Source of the DNA: an uncultured Eubacteriales bacterium
GTDB taxonomy: Bacteria; Bacillota; Clostridia; Peptostreptococcales; Anaerovoracaceae
Direction of reading: 5' to 3'
NCBI GenBank assembly: GCA_910583765.1
Contig: CAJTYS010000025.1
Span: 1-61,118 of the forward strand
DNA: 61,118 bases
Part shown: one piece after another, positions 35,062 through 42,528 of the stretch
Layout of the letters: each line of letters begins with the position of its first letter
Position numbering within the stretch: position 1 is the first letter of the stretch
Program-made: the position numbers and the translations under genes
Notes under the pieces: model-generated
Told to the model about the DNA's origin: nothing
The model's input: only the letters and a program-made list of their open reading frames with translations
Database searches by the model: none

Positions 35062-35838
35062 CTATCGATTTTTAAAAGTAATGTTCTTTTCTTTGCGCAG
35101 GAAACCGCCCATGCCGATCTTTTGATCTTCTGTTTCAAAGAGCTGGCTGAAAACATCCCGTTCAAAGAGACACCCCTCTTCTATACTGGATACGCTGGAA
35201 AAGGCAATGGCCTTTTTTGCTGCTCCAACAGCGATAGGGCCGTTCCTGCCAATGGTGTCCGCCAGCTGGAACGCTGCGTTCATCAAATCTTCCGCAGGAA
35301 CCACCCTGTTCACTAGGCCGATGTTCAGGGCTCGCTCCGCGTCAATGACAGCAGCGGCAAAGATCAGCTCTTTGGCCATGCCCTCGCCTATGATGCGAGG
35401 AAGGCGCTGTGTCCCGCCCGCGCCGCAGATGACGCCCAGGCTGGTCTCCGGCAGGCCCAGCTTTGCTCTTTCAGAAGCCAGCCGAATGTCGCAGGCCAGA
35501 GCCAGCTCTAGACCACCGCCCAAAGCATAGCCGTTTATGGCAGCGATCACTGGAATCTTCATAGTTTCCAGCCGCAGATTCAGCCCGCTTCCCAAAGCCG
35601 ACCACTCCATAATGGCGGCTCTGTCCTTTTCGTACATTTCTTCGATGTCAGCTCCGGCAATGAAGGCTTTTCCCGTGCCTGTGACGATCAGCGCATATAG
35701 CTCTTCATCCTGCTCCACCTGATCCAGAGCGTCGTTGATTTCCTGGATAAAAGCTGCGTTGAGAGCGTTCAGGTCCGCAGTTTTATTGAATGTGATCAGG
35801 CCGGTATGCCCTCTTTTTTCATACAGCACATCTGACAT
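35062..35838 (-). CDS. Enoyl-CoA hydratase / crotonase
   Basis: The 258-residue crotonase-fold enzyme hydrates 2-enoyl-CoA. Oxyanion-hole segments AFIAGADIEEM and GYALGGGLELALACD are present. Both catalytic glutamates are in place, E111 in GGLELAL and E131 in GLPETSLGVICGAGG, spaced by 20 as in rat crotonase. The start at 35838 follows AAAGGAGCAAGTC; an upstream in-frame ATG lacks a site. It is 26 bases before the CoA-transferase gene. Confidence 0.92.
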   Translation of the reverse strand: MSDVLYEKRGHTGLITFNKTADLNALNAAFIQEINDALDQVEQDEELYALIVTGTGKAFIAGADIEEMYEKDRAAIMEWSALGSGLNLRLETMKIPVIAAINGYALGGGLELALACDIRLASERAKLGLPETSLGVICGAGGTQRLPRIIGEGMAKELIFAAAVIDAERALNIGLVNRVVPAEDLMNAAFQLADTIGRNGPIAVGAAKKAIAFSSVSSIEEGCLFERDVFSQLFETEDQKIGMGGFLRKEKNITFKNR

Positions 35839-35946
35839 GACTTGCTCCTTTCTGGTATGATCGCTCTGCCGACTCACAAGCCCACAAGGGGATCCCTTTT
35901 GCCGCTAGTCCCACAGATCAAGAATCAGCAATGCCCGATCCCTTGG

Positions 35947-37254
35947 TCAGCCTAGAATCATGCTGATGGGCAGAGCCACCAGGAACGTGGAGGCAATGGG
36001 CACCACAAGACAAGTGATGAAATTGTATTTGTACGACAGCTTGTGAGTCGTATGGCAAATGGCGAACACGGATACGATAGAACCGTTCCATGGCAGGGAG
36101 TCCAGGCCGCCGCATCCATCGGCGCAAAGTCTGTGAATGAATTCCAGATTATAGCCCTGCGCTCCGTATTCCATGAAGGTGTCGCCCAAAGTTTCGTACA
36201 TGAGGGAAATCCCGCCGGACGCGGAACCCAAAATTCCTGCGAAAATATTGGATCCCACTGCCGCTACGATGTATGGGTTAGCATCGGAATTCAGCAGCAC
36301 CTGGGTCGCGAATTCGTAGAAAGGCGTTCCCTTTGCCACAGATCCAAAGCCAACGATGATCGCGGTGTTCATGATGACAGTGATAGATGTAATGGCCGCG
36401 GAATTGAACATGTCCAGCATCTCCGGCTTCGGAAGGTGCTTCCAGAACAAAATCAGCGCCAAAGCGATGCCCATAAGCAGGCAGTATATGATGTCCAGTT
36501 CTGTGACGTTAAAGACGATGAGTACGAAAGCGATCGGCACCACAGAGGCCAGACCGTTTGGCGCATCCGTCTCAGTTTCCACCCGCTTTACGCCTTCCGG
36601 CCATTGGAAATGCTCACCCCGCAGGCGAGCCTTCTTGCACGCCCGGTTCATGAACAATACTGCTGCCACAGCCATGACCACAGCACTGGTCATTCCAGGA
36701 AGCAGCCCCGCATAGGACGGGGTTCCCAGGTATTCCATGGAGACGATGTTTGGAATCTGCGGCGTGAAAGGGCCGGTCATGGCAAAGGTCCACATGCCTG
36801 CGCACACGATGCCCGGCAGCAGGTATGTAGGCAGATCCGCATCTTCAAACAGCTTTAAGGCAATAGGATACACGGAGAAAATGATGACAAAGCTATTGAT
36901 TCCTCCGTAACTCAAAATCGCCGCTGGGATCATGCAAGCCAGCATGCAGTGTTTTGTGCCTAATCTGTTTGAAATCATAGAGCCGATCTTTGCGGCCGCT
37001 CCAGAGTTTTGGTAAATGTTTCCAAAGATGTTCCCCAGCAGGAAAATAAAAAAGTAAGAAGTAAAAAATCCGGTCACGCCTGATAGGTATGTCTCGGTCG
37101 TGCCCTCAAACACGGGGATCTGGCTGGTGACGCAGACTAAAATCGCTGCCAATGGTCCCACTAGAAGCGGTGTGACTCTTTTGAAAATCAGGATCGCCAT
37201 GCCCGCCAGCGCACCGAAGAGTCCAAGAGCCGAGATGAGTATTGTTGTGTCCAT
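35947..37254 (-). CDS. GntP-family organic acid permease
   Basis: The 435-residue protein has about 12 membrane helices and the Gly/Ser-rich pattern of GntP-type carriers (SYGGINSFVIIFSVYPIAL, then GILGSASGGISLM). The family imports gluconate and other hydroxy- or carboxylic acids. With the crotonase and CoA-transferase genes that follow, an acid feeding into acyl-CoA metabolism (for example a hydroxybutyrate-like compound) is likely but not shown. The start at 37254 follows AAAGGAAAGAGAAACTCAAA. Confidence 0.86.
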   Translation of the reverse strand: MDTTILISALGLFGALAGMAILIFKRVTPLLVGPLAAILVCVTSQIPVFEGTTETYLSGVTGFFTSYFFIFLLGNIFGNIYQNSGAAAKIGSMISNRLGTKHCMLACMIPAAILSYGGINSFVIIFSVYPIALKLFEDADLPTYLLPGIVCAGMWTFAMTGPFTPQIPNIVSMEYLGTPSYAGLLPGMTSAVVMAVAAVLFMNRACKKARLRGEHFQWPEGVKRVETETDAPNGLASVVPIAFVLIVFNVTELDIIYCLLMGIALALILFWKHLPKPEMLDMFNSAAITSITVIMNTAIIVGFGSVAKGTPFYEFATQVLLNSDANPYIVAAVGSNIFAGILGSASGGISLMYETLGDTFMEYGAQGYNLEFIHRLCADGCGGLDSLPWNGSIVSVFAICHTTHKLSYKYNFITCLVVPIASTFLVALPISMILG

Positions 37255-37306
37255 TTTGAGTTTCTCTTTCCTTTGTTCATATGCGATTGTTTTATCCAAT
37301 TCTCGT

Positions 37307-37336
37307 ATTATAGCATGGGCACAGAATGAATTGCAA
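37307..37336 (-). promoter_or_regulatory. Promoter of the GntP-crotonase-CoA-transferase operon
   Basis: Minus strand TTGCAA (37336-37331), 18 bases, perfect TATAAT (37312-37307), about 50 bases before the permease start. Confidence 0.65.
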
Positions 37337-37466
37337 TGGGAATGTAGGCTTGCGGAGAAGTTCAAGTTTTGTGAATTATTTGTGAATCTTTGGCAATGCG
37401 GCTGTCTAACTTTGCCCGCTGTTAACTTTTATAAGTTTTTGAGAAGATTCTGGTTTCTGCGCATGA

Positions 37467-37490
37467 CAAAAAGCGGTGGCAAGCCCGCTT
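37467..37490 (-). terminator. Terminator of cassette A
   Basis: AGCGG/CCGCT stem (extendable to 7 bp) with loop GCTTGCCA, then TTTTTG on the minus strand. The hairpin is identical in cassettes B and C. Confidence 0.85.
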
Positions 37491-37511
37491 TCTTTTACCC
37501 ATTGATTTTGT

Positions 37512-37640
37512 TCATGTTCTTCGGACCTCTTCCAAAACCGCTTTTATCACTTCAAGCGCTTTTTCTGATTTTCCATCCTCTAAAAGCGCCTCTAACGACA
37601 GCAGTAACGTCATCAATTCAAATCGTGTCATCTCTTCCAT
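37512..37640 (-). CDS. Cassette A small helical protein (42 residues)
   Basis: It reads MEEMTRFELMTLLLSLEALL, then EDGKSEKALEVIKAVLEEVR. Two amphipathic helices around a Gly turn are expected. It shares with the other two cassette proteins the pattern G-x-[ST]-x(3)-[IL]-[LV]-x-x-I. The start is set by AAAGGAGATTGGG, identical to cassette C. No signal peptide, no known family recognised, function unknown. It has its own promoter, structured leader and terminator. Confidence 0.75.
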   Translation of the reverse strand: MEEMTRFELMTLLLSLEALLEDGKSEKALEVIKAVLEEVRRT

Positions 37641-37655
37641 CCCAATCTCCTTTCC

Positions 37656-37702
37656 CCGCTTGCCCGGATATTGAGCCTACCCCTGGGCTCAATCGTATTA
37701 TA
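37656..37702 (-). promoter_or_regulatory. Cassette A promoter and structured leader
   Basis: Perfect TATAAT (37702-37697) stands 3 bases before inverted repeat P1, ATTGAGCC / GGCTCAAT (37693-37686 with 37677-37670), which covers the expected start point. A small stem P2, CCG/CGG with loop GGCAAG (37667-37656), follows, then AAAGGAG. The P2 region GGCAAGC is the exact complement of the terminator loop GCTTGCC. Confidence 0.7.
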
Positions 37703-37772
37703 GTTCTTTTTTGTGTTCAATTTAGGATATTTTTGTAATATTTACATGTTTTTCACTTTCATTCTAAAACGA

Positions 37773-37796
37773 CAAAAAGCGGTGGCAAGCCCGCTT
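37773..37796 (-). terminator. Terminator of cassette B
   Basis: Same hairpin as cassette A: AGCGG/CCGCT (37778-37782 with 37791-37795), loop GCTTGCCA, then TTTTTG. Confidence 0.85.
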
Positions 37797-37821
37797 TCTT
37801 TCTATGATATGTTAGGGCTGT

Positions 37822-37962
37822 TCATTCAGCGCCTTTTGCTTTATACTTTTCTTCGCCGGTCACGATATACAGGATATGATTTACAATGTCCGTATCGCTC
37901 CACCCCTTGGCCCTAAGATCTAAAATCAATCTTGCCGTTTCTGACATGTTCATATCGTCCAT
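37822..37962 (-). CDS. Cassette B small helical protein (46 residues)
   Basis: It reads MDDMNMSETARLILDLRAKG, then WSDTDIVNHILYIVTGEEK and a Lys-rich end. RLILDLRAKGWSDTDIVNHI aligns with RLIEWLEKHGHTEAEILDCI of cassette C, so B and C are clearly related. Predicted two-helix cytosolic protein; function unknown. AAAGGAGAACAAT precedes the ATG. Confidence 0.75.
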   Translation of the reverse strand: MDDMNMSETARLILDLRAKGWSDTDIVNHILYIVTGEEKYKAKGAE

Positions 37963-37977
37963 ATTGTTCTCCTTTCC

Positions 37978-38047
37978 CTGCTTGCCCAGATATTGAGTCA
38001 CCCCTTTGACTCAATTTCAGCATAGACTTTCTTCGTGTTCACCCTAA
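37978..38047 (-). promoter_or_regulatory. Cassette B promoter and structured leader
   Basis: TTAGGG (38047-38042), 17 bases, TATGCT (38024-38019). P1 here is ATTGAGTC / GACTCAAT (38015-38008 with 37999-37992), a paired change from the GCC/GGC of cassette A. P2 is CTG/CAG with loop GGCAAG (37989-37978), again a paired change. Confidence 0.65.
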
Positions 38048-38095
38048 GATATTTTTGTAATATTTGTATGTTTTTTACTCTTTAATATAAAACAG

Positions 38096-38119
38096 CAAAA
38101 AGCGGTGGCAAGCCCGCTC
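38096..38119 (-). terminator. Terminator of cassette C
   Basis: AGCGG/CCGCT (38101-38105 with 38114-38118), loop GCTTGCCA, then TTTTTG on the minus strand. Confidence 0.85.
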
Positions 38120-38144
38120 TTCGCTATTTTTATGTATGACCAAT

Positions 38145-38270
38145 TTATTCACCCGACTTTTTATTTCCAGTGATATACCGAATGCAGTCTAAAATTTCCG
38201 CCTCCGTGTGCCCATGCTTTTCCAGCCACTCTATCAATCTATTTACTGTCACTCGTTCCATCTCTTCCAT
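38145..38270 (-). CDS. Cassette C small helical protein (41 residues)
   Basis: It reads MEEMERVTVNRLIEWLEKHG, then HTEAEILDCIRYITGNKKSGE. It is related to the cassette B protein over about 30 residues and shares its first four residues and ribosome site (AAAGGAGATTGGG) with cassette A. One cysteine. Function unknown. Confidence 0.77.
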   Translation of the reverse strand: MEEMERVTVNRLIEWLEKHGHTEAEILDCIRYITGNKKSGE

Positions 38271-38285
38271 CCCAATCTCCTTTCC

Positions 38286-38355
38286 CTGCTTGCCCAGATA
38301 TTGAGCCACCCCTTTGACTCAATTTTTATTATACTAGCTTTTTATTGAATTTCAA
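38286..38355 (-). promoter_or_regulatory. Cassette C promoter and structured leader
   Basis: TTGAAA (38355-38350), 16 bases, TATAAT (38333-38328). P1 is ATTGAGTC / GGCTCAAT (38323-38316 with 38307-38300), where one pair is U-G, allowed in RNA but not in a DNA palindrome. P2 is CTG/CAG with loop GGCAAG (38297-38286). Confidence 0.68.
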
Positions 38356-38394
38356 CCTTTTTTTGTAAATCCAACGCTTTATTTACATCCTAAA

Positions 38395-39519
38395 TCATAA
38401 CCCAAATGTTTCAGCCGCTTTTCCCATGGCCTCCGGAATATTCAAGTGCTGTGGACATTTCTCCAGGCAGGCCCCGCAGCCTACGCAGTCTGAACCATGC
38501 TTGGCCATCCAACTGGTGTACTCAAACGCAGTGTTTGGATTCTGCTCGTATACGTTCCAATCATTATAATAATTGATGATTTTATAAATCTCCAGCTTTT
38601 GCGGGCAAGGCATGCAATATTGGCATGCGGTGCATGGATACGGGATCAAACGATTATATTCCCCCGCCACCTGGTTGATCAGCGCCGCTTCCTCAGCTGT
38701 CAATTCAGCCACATTGTCCTTGGATAGAATCTCAATGTTCTGTTTCAGCTCCGATTCTCTGCCCATGCCGCTGAGCATCAAGGTGACTTCCGGTCTGTTT
38801 GCCAGCCACTTGAAGGCCCATTCAGCAGGAGATTTCTTGATTGGACAGGTATCGAAAATTCTCTGGACAGATGGCGGGATCGCTGCCACCAGCCGACCGC
38901 CTTTCAGCGATTCCATGATGATCACGCCCAAACCTTTGGATGCCGCGTATTCCAAACCTTTCAGTCCAGCTTGGAAATGCTGATCCATGTAATTCAGCTG
39001 AATCTGGCAGAAATCCCAGTCATATGCGTCCACTACTTCCTGAAAACATTCAAACGTATCGTGAAAGGAGAAGCCAATATAACGAAGCTTGCCCTGAGCG
39101 CGCATTTTCTCCAGAAACGGCAGAACCTCCAATTTCTTGGCCCGCTTCCATAAAGGCGCGCTGACATTGTGGACCAGGTACATGTCAACACAGTCCACCT
39201 GCAGCCGCTCCAGCTGCGTGTCAAACATCTGCTTTATGTCTTCCTTGTCTTTGGCCAACCAGACCGGCATTTTGTCTGCCAGCAGAACCTTTTCTCGGTA
39301 GCCGTCCCGCAAGGCTTTGCCCACAATCTTCTCGCTGTCACCTTTATGATACGTATAGGCTGTATCCACATAGTTCACGCCTGCGTCAATTGCGGCGCGA
39401 ATCAGCGCGATGGATTTGGCTTCATCCACGCTCCCATCCTCCTTCAAAGGCAGGCGCATGCAGCCCATCCCCAGCAGGGATGTCTTTTCATTGATTTTGG
39501 GAAATGTCCTATATTGCAT
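38395..39519 (-). CDS. Aldo/keto reductase with C-terminal 4Fe-4S domain
   Basis: The 374-residue protein has an aldo/keto reductase barrel (LLGMGCMRLPL; catalytic region NYVDTAYTYHKGDSE with the Asp and Tyr) fused to a ferredoxin-like end with CTACQYCMPCP and CVGCGACLEKCPQHLNIP. Such fusions are common in anaerobes and probably couple carbonyl reduction to ferredoxin-type electron flow. The substrate is unknown. The start follows GGGGGGAGTAAAAG. Confidence 0.93.
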   Translation of the reverse strand: MQYRTFPKINEKTSLLGMGCMRLPLKEDGSVDEAKSIALIRAAIDAGVNYVDTAYTYHKGDSEKIVGKALRDGYREKVLLADKMPVWLAKDKEDIKQMFDTQLERLQVDCVDMYLVHNVSAPLWKRAKKLEVLPFLEKMRAQGKLRYIGFSFHDTFECFQEVVDAYDWDFCQIQLNYMDQHFQAGLKGLEYAASKGLGVIIMESLKGGRLVAAIPPSVQRIFDTCPIKKSPAEWAFKWLANRPEVTLMLSGMGRESELKQNIEILSKDNVAELTAEEAALINQVAGEYNRLIPYPCTACQYCMPCPQKLEIYKIINYYNDWNVYEQNPNTAFEYTSWMAKHGSDCVGCGACLEKCPQHLNIPEAMGKAAETFGL

Positions 39520-39628
39520 CTTTTACTCCCCCCTATCTTTTGTTTTCCTGTTTAAAAATATCCAAAACAGAACCAGCCTCTCCTCCATATGCGCGCACAT
39601 ATGGACCAGCCTTCTGCCACAGGTCCTT

Positions 39629-41278
39629 TTACTGCCGCAGCGTTTCTGCCAGTGACGGGATCAGCTGCTTTTTGCGGGAAACAACGCCGCTGAGCTGAAT
39701 ATCACCAATGTCTTCAGGAAGGGAAAAGGATTCCATGACCAAATCTCTGGAACCTGGGCCGCAGCAAAGGAGTTCTGTGCGGCCTTCGATAATATTGGTC
39801 AGCATCAGAAACACCATGTCCAAGTTCTGCTTTTCCAAAATCGTATCCAAATATGGCGCCGCGGTTTTCTTGATCGCTTCTAATTCCGCGTCATTCATGG
39901 AATTGATCTGCCCCACGCCGAACTCTGTTTCTTCAATGGAAAACTTTTTAAAATCCTGAAAACAAATTTCCTCCGGCGTTTTATTCTGAAGACTGGAACC
40001 GGCCTGGAACATGGCAGATGCCAATTCTTTGATATCGATGTCAGCCAAGCCCGCTAATTTCTCGCAAGTCGCCTGATCCACTGCCGTGCAGGTGGGCGAA
40101 CGAAACATCAGGGTATCGGAAATGATCGCCGAAGCCAGCAGCCCAGCAATAGCTGGACTCGGTTCAATCCCCGCCTCTTCATACATTTGGGTGACAATGG
40201 TCGCCGTGCAGCCTACTGGCTGGTTGCGAAAGTAAACGGGCCCCATGGTTTCAAACCCACCTAATCTATGATGGTCGATGATCTCCAGAACATCTGCCTG
40301 CTCAATGCCATCGATAGCCTGGGTGATTTCATTATGATCCACTAGGATCACTTGTTTTTTGTTCATGTTCAGCAAGCGTCTGCGGGAAACAAGCCCTGCG
40401 TACATGCCCTTTTTATCAATGACCGGAAAGTTGTGGAACCGATTCTGGGACATGATCTCCTGCACTTCCTCCACAGGATCTGTCAGCTGGAACGTCAAGA
40501 GCTGTTCTGCTGTCATGAAATATCTGACCGGAATGCTCTGGTTGATCAAACGAGCCACCGTGAACGTATCGTATGGCGTGCTGATGATAGTGCAATTCCG
40601 TTCAGAAGCCAGTTTTCTAATGGTCTTTGTCGGCTCTGTGCCCTGGCACATGACAAGGCAGCTGGCACCTAATTCAATGGCACAGAAATGCGTCTCATAA
40701 CGATTTCCCAAAATGACCAGGTCATCCTCTTCAATGAACTCTTCCATCAGATCCGGACTGGAAGTAGCGATTGTCACTTTTCCCTTTTCAAAGATCTGCT
40801 CCGGGTCCCCGCATATGGTAGTCCCGTTCAAAGTCTCTGCGATGCTGCGGTATTTTGTCCGTGCGTCTGATAACACCTGACTGTCACAATCGTCCATGTA
40901 GGATTGGGCAATGTCTGTGATGGAAATGATGCCTTCCAGCTGTCCTTCTGAAAGGACAGGCACGGAGCGGGTGTTCTGCCGCTGCATCAGGTCCCATGCG
41001 TGTTTGATGGATTCATCGCTTTTGATCCCCGGCGTCCGGTTGATCTCCATGTCCCGCACTTCCTGCCGCACAGTCACCAAATATTTAGGTGCGTCCACGC
41101 CAAAGCGATCCAGCACATACTGGGTTTCTTCATTGACTCGGCCTGCTCTGCAGGCCAGGTAATTTTCACCTGTCAGCTGTTGTTTCAAGTCCGTGTAAGC
41201 AATAGCCGAACAGATGGAATCCGTATCTGGATTGCGATGCCCGATCACATAGACCTTTTTTTCAGTCCGTTCGTTCAT
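39629..41278 (-). CDS. ppaC: Manganese-dependent inorganic pyrophosphatase with CBS-DRTGG insert
   Basis: The 549-residue family II enzyme has the DHH metal motifs GHRNPDTDSICSA (H14, D18, D20), VLVDHNE and IDHHRLGG. CBS domains (TRSVPVLSEGQLEGIISITD and FHNFPVIDKKGMYAGLVSR) flank a DRTGG-type domain inside the catalytic part. In studied relatives this insert binds adenine nucleotides and regulates activity. Its ATG overlaps the stop of the upstream GGDEF gene by 4 bases (ATGA). Confidence 0.94.
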   Translation of the reverse strand: MNERTEKKVYVIGHRNPDTDSICSAIAYTDLKQQLTGENYLACRAGRVNEETQYVLDRFGVDAPKYLVTVRQEVRDMEINRTPGIKSDESIKHAWDLMQRQNTRSVPVLSEGQLEGIISITDIAQSYMDDCDSQVLSDARTKYRSIAETLNGTTICGDPEQIFEKGKVTIATSSPDLMEEFIEEDDLVILGNRYETHFCAIELGASCLVMCQGTEPTKTIRKLASERNCTIISTPYDTFTVARLINQSIPVRYFMTAEQLLTFQLTDPVEEVQEIMSQNRFHNFPVIDKKGMYAGLVSRRRLLNMNKKQVILVDHNEITQAIDGIEQADVLEIIDHHRLGGFETMGPVYFRNQPVGCTATIVTQMYEEAGIEPSPAIAGLLASAIISDTLMFRSPTCTAVDQATCEKLAGLADIDIKELASAMFQAGSSLQNKTPEEICFQDFKKFSIEETEFGVGQINSMNDAELEAIKKTAAPYLDTILEKQNLDMVFLMLTNIIEGRTELLCCGPGSRDLVMESFSLPEDIGDIQLSGVVSRKKQLIPSLAETLRQ

Positions 41279-42192
41279 GCTTCACACCATTGGCCCGTCT
41301 GACCGTTTGCCCATACGACTCTATTCCGGCCCCGCCGCTTGGCGTCATACAGCATTCCATCGGCGATTTTCAAGTAATCGTCATAGGCCTCGCCCCTCTT
41401 TGGGACTGTCGTGACGCCACCGACACTGACCGTGACCCATTCAGAACCTGACAGATTGCGGGGCACATACAGATTTTCCACAGCCTGACGGATGCGCTTT
41501 AAATATTCAAACGCCTTGTTGGGACTGTCCCCCAAAATGAACGCTACGAATTCTTCCCCTCCATAGCGAGCCACAAAATCCGTGGTGCGCTGCAGATAGG
41601 AAGCAATGGTTTTTGCCACAGCAGCAATAACCTGATCCCCAGCAGGATGTCCAAAGGTGTCGTTATATGCTTTAAAATGATCGATATCAAACATACAAAT
41701 AGAAAACGGGATCTGCAGGCGGATCGCCTCCTGCCATTTCACCCCACTCAACTGATCATGCTGCCGCCTGTTGGCGATCCCTGTCAGTTGGTCAGTCATA
41801 GATTGATCCTCAACTTGCCTGCGATACCGGTAAAGCTTGATATGCGTATTGACTCTTGCCTTTACAATCAATGGATGAAACGGCTTTGTGATATAATCAA
41901 CCGCGCCTAGCGTCAATCCTTTCTGCTCATGCTCAATATCTGACAAGCTTGTGATCAAAATCACAGGGATGCTCCTGGTGATGATCTCCTCCTGCAGTTT
42001 TTTCAGCAGTGTGAAACCGTCCATGTCCGGCATGACCACATCCAGCAAAATCAGTGAATAATCTCTGGAGCTTGCGTAATCAAGGCCATCTTTTGCTGTT
42101 TGGGCAATGGTAATGTCATAATCATCTTCTAAAATAATTTTTAATTTGGTAGCCTGTACGAGGCTATCGTCAACGATCAATATTTTTTCCAT
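41275..42192 (-). CDS. Response regulator with GGDEF diguanylate cyclase output
   Basis: The 305-residue protein has a receiver domain (phospho-acceptor D51 in LILLDVVMPDMDG; K103 in YITKPF) and a GGDEF domain with intact active site GGEEF (211-215) and the inhibitory I-site RTTD (202-205) five residues before. It should make c-di-GMP when phosphorylated. No histidine kinase lies nearby. The start at 42192 follows GAGGAGTGCAGAT. It is coupled to the pyrophosphatase gene, which could remove the pyrophosphate the cyclase releases. Confidence 0.93.
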   Translation of the reverse strand: MEKILIVDDSLVQATKLKIILEDDYDITIAQTAKDGLDYASSRDYSLILLDVVMPDMDGFTLLKKLQEEIITRSIPVILITSLSDIEHEQKGLTLGAVDYITKPFHPLIVKARVNTHIKLYRYRRQVEDQSMTDQLTGIANRRQHDQLSGVKWQEAIRLQIPFSICMFDIDHFKAYNDTFGHPAGDQVIAAVAKTIASYLQRTTDFVARYGGEEFVAFILGDSPNKAFEYLKRIRQAVENLYVPRNLSGSEWVTVSVGGVTTVPKRGEAYDDYLKIADGMLYDAKRRGRNRVVWANGQTGQWCEA

Positions 42193-42293
42193 ATCTGCAC
42201 TCCTCGTTTTTGTTGCTCTTATCTGCAAGCAAACAACACTGTTTTTTGTTCTGTCGTTATTCTGATCCCTATTCATCCCATGCATATAGTAAG

Positions 42294-42344
42294 AGTATAC
42301 ATGAGAAACTGTCGTTTTGCAACCATCCTGTCATATTTCGACAG
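42294..42344 (-). promoter_or_regulatory. Promoter of the GGDEF-pyrophosphatase operon with upstream inverted repeat
   Basis: TTGCAA (42322-42317), 17 bases, TATACT (42299-42294). Just upstream, CTGTC and GACAG (42328-42332, 42340-42344) form a short inverted repeat that may be an activator site. Confidence 0.6.
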
Positions 42345-42469
42345 AGCGACGACATTCAAAAATTTCCGTTCCTAATCATGTTTTATGCAGATCCTATGCG
42401 GAAAGTGCGCTCACATTTGCGGCGTTCCTAGTATTTTTTGCGAAATAGGCGAAAAAACCATGAAAAATA

Positions 42470-42501
42470 CCGCCGTCTCTCGTGAGGAACATGGACGGCG
42501 G
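42470..42501 (-). terminator. Intrinsic terminator after the SMP-30-like gene
   Basis: CCGCCGTC (42470-42477) pairs with GACGGCGG (42494-42501); on the minus strand TATTTTTC follows. Confidence 0.75.
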
Positions 42502-42528
42502 CATTCTGTACTAGCGGGTTCCTTGCGG

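Larger units (their letters stand above)
37467..38356 (-). repeat. Three tandem units of about 300 bp with conserved flanks and different cores
   Basis: Terminators begin at 37472, 37778 and 38101, giving steps of 306 and 323 bases. Leaders and terminators are nearly identical while the small genes differ strongly. A and B also share the AT-rich upstream part (AATATTACAAAAATATC). This looks like repeated duplication of a self-contained gene cassette followed by divergence of its coding part. Confidence 0.85.
42193..42528. other. Intergenic region, no gene seen
   Basis: It holds the promoter for the GGDEF operon (leftward) and the terminator of the SMP-30-like gene. No coding signal with a ribosome site was found. 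Confidence 0.6.

Noticed and set aside
37467..38356. Possible CRISPR array or integron cassettes
   Set aside because: Repeat spacing is about 300 bases with genes between, not short spacers; there are no cas genes, integrase or attC-like sites.
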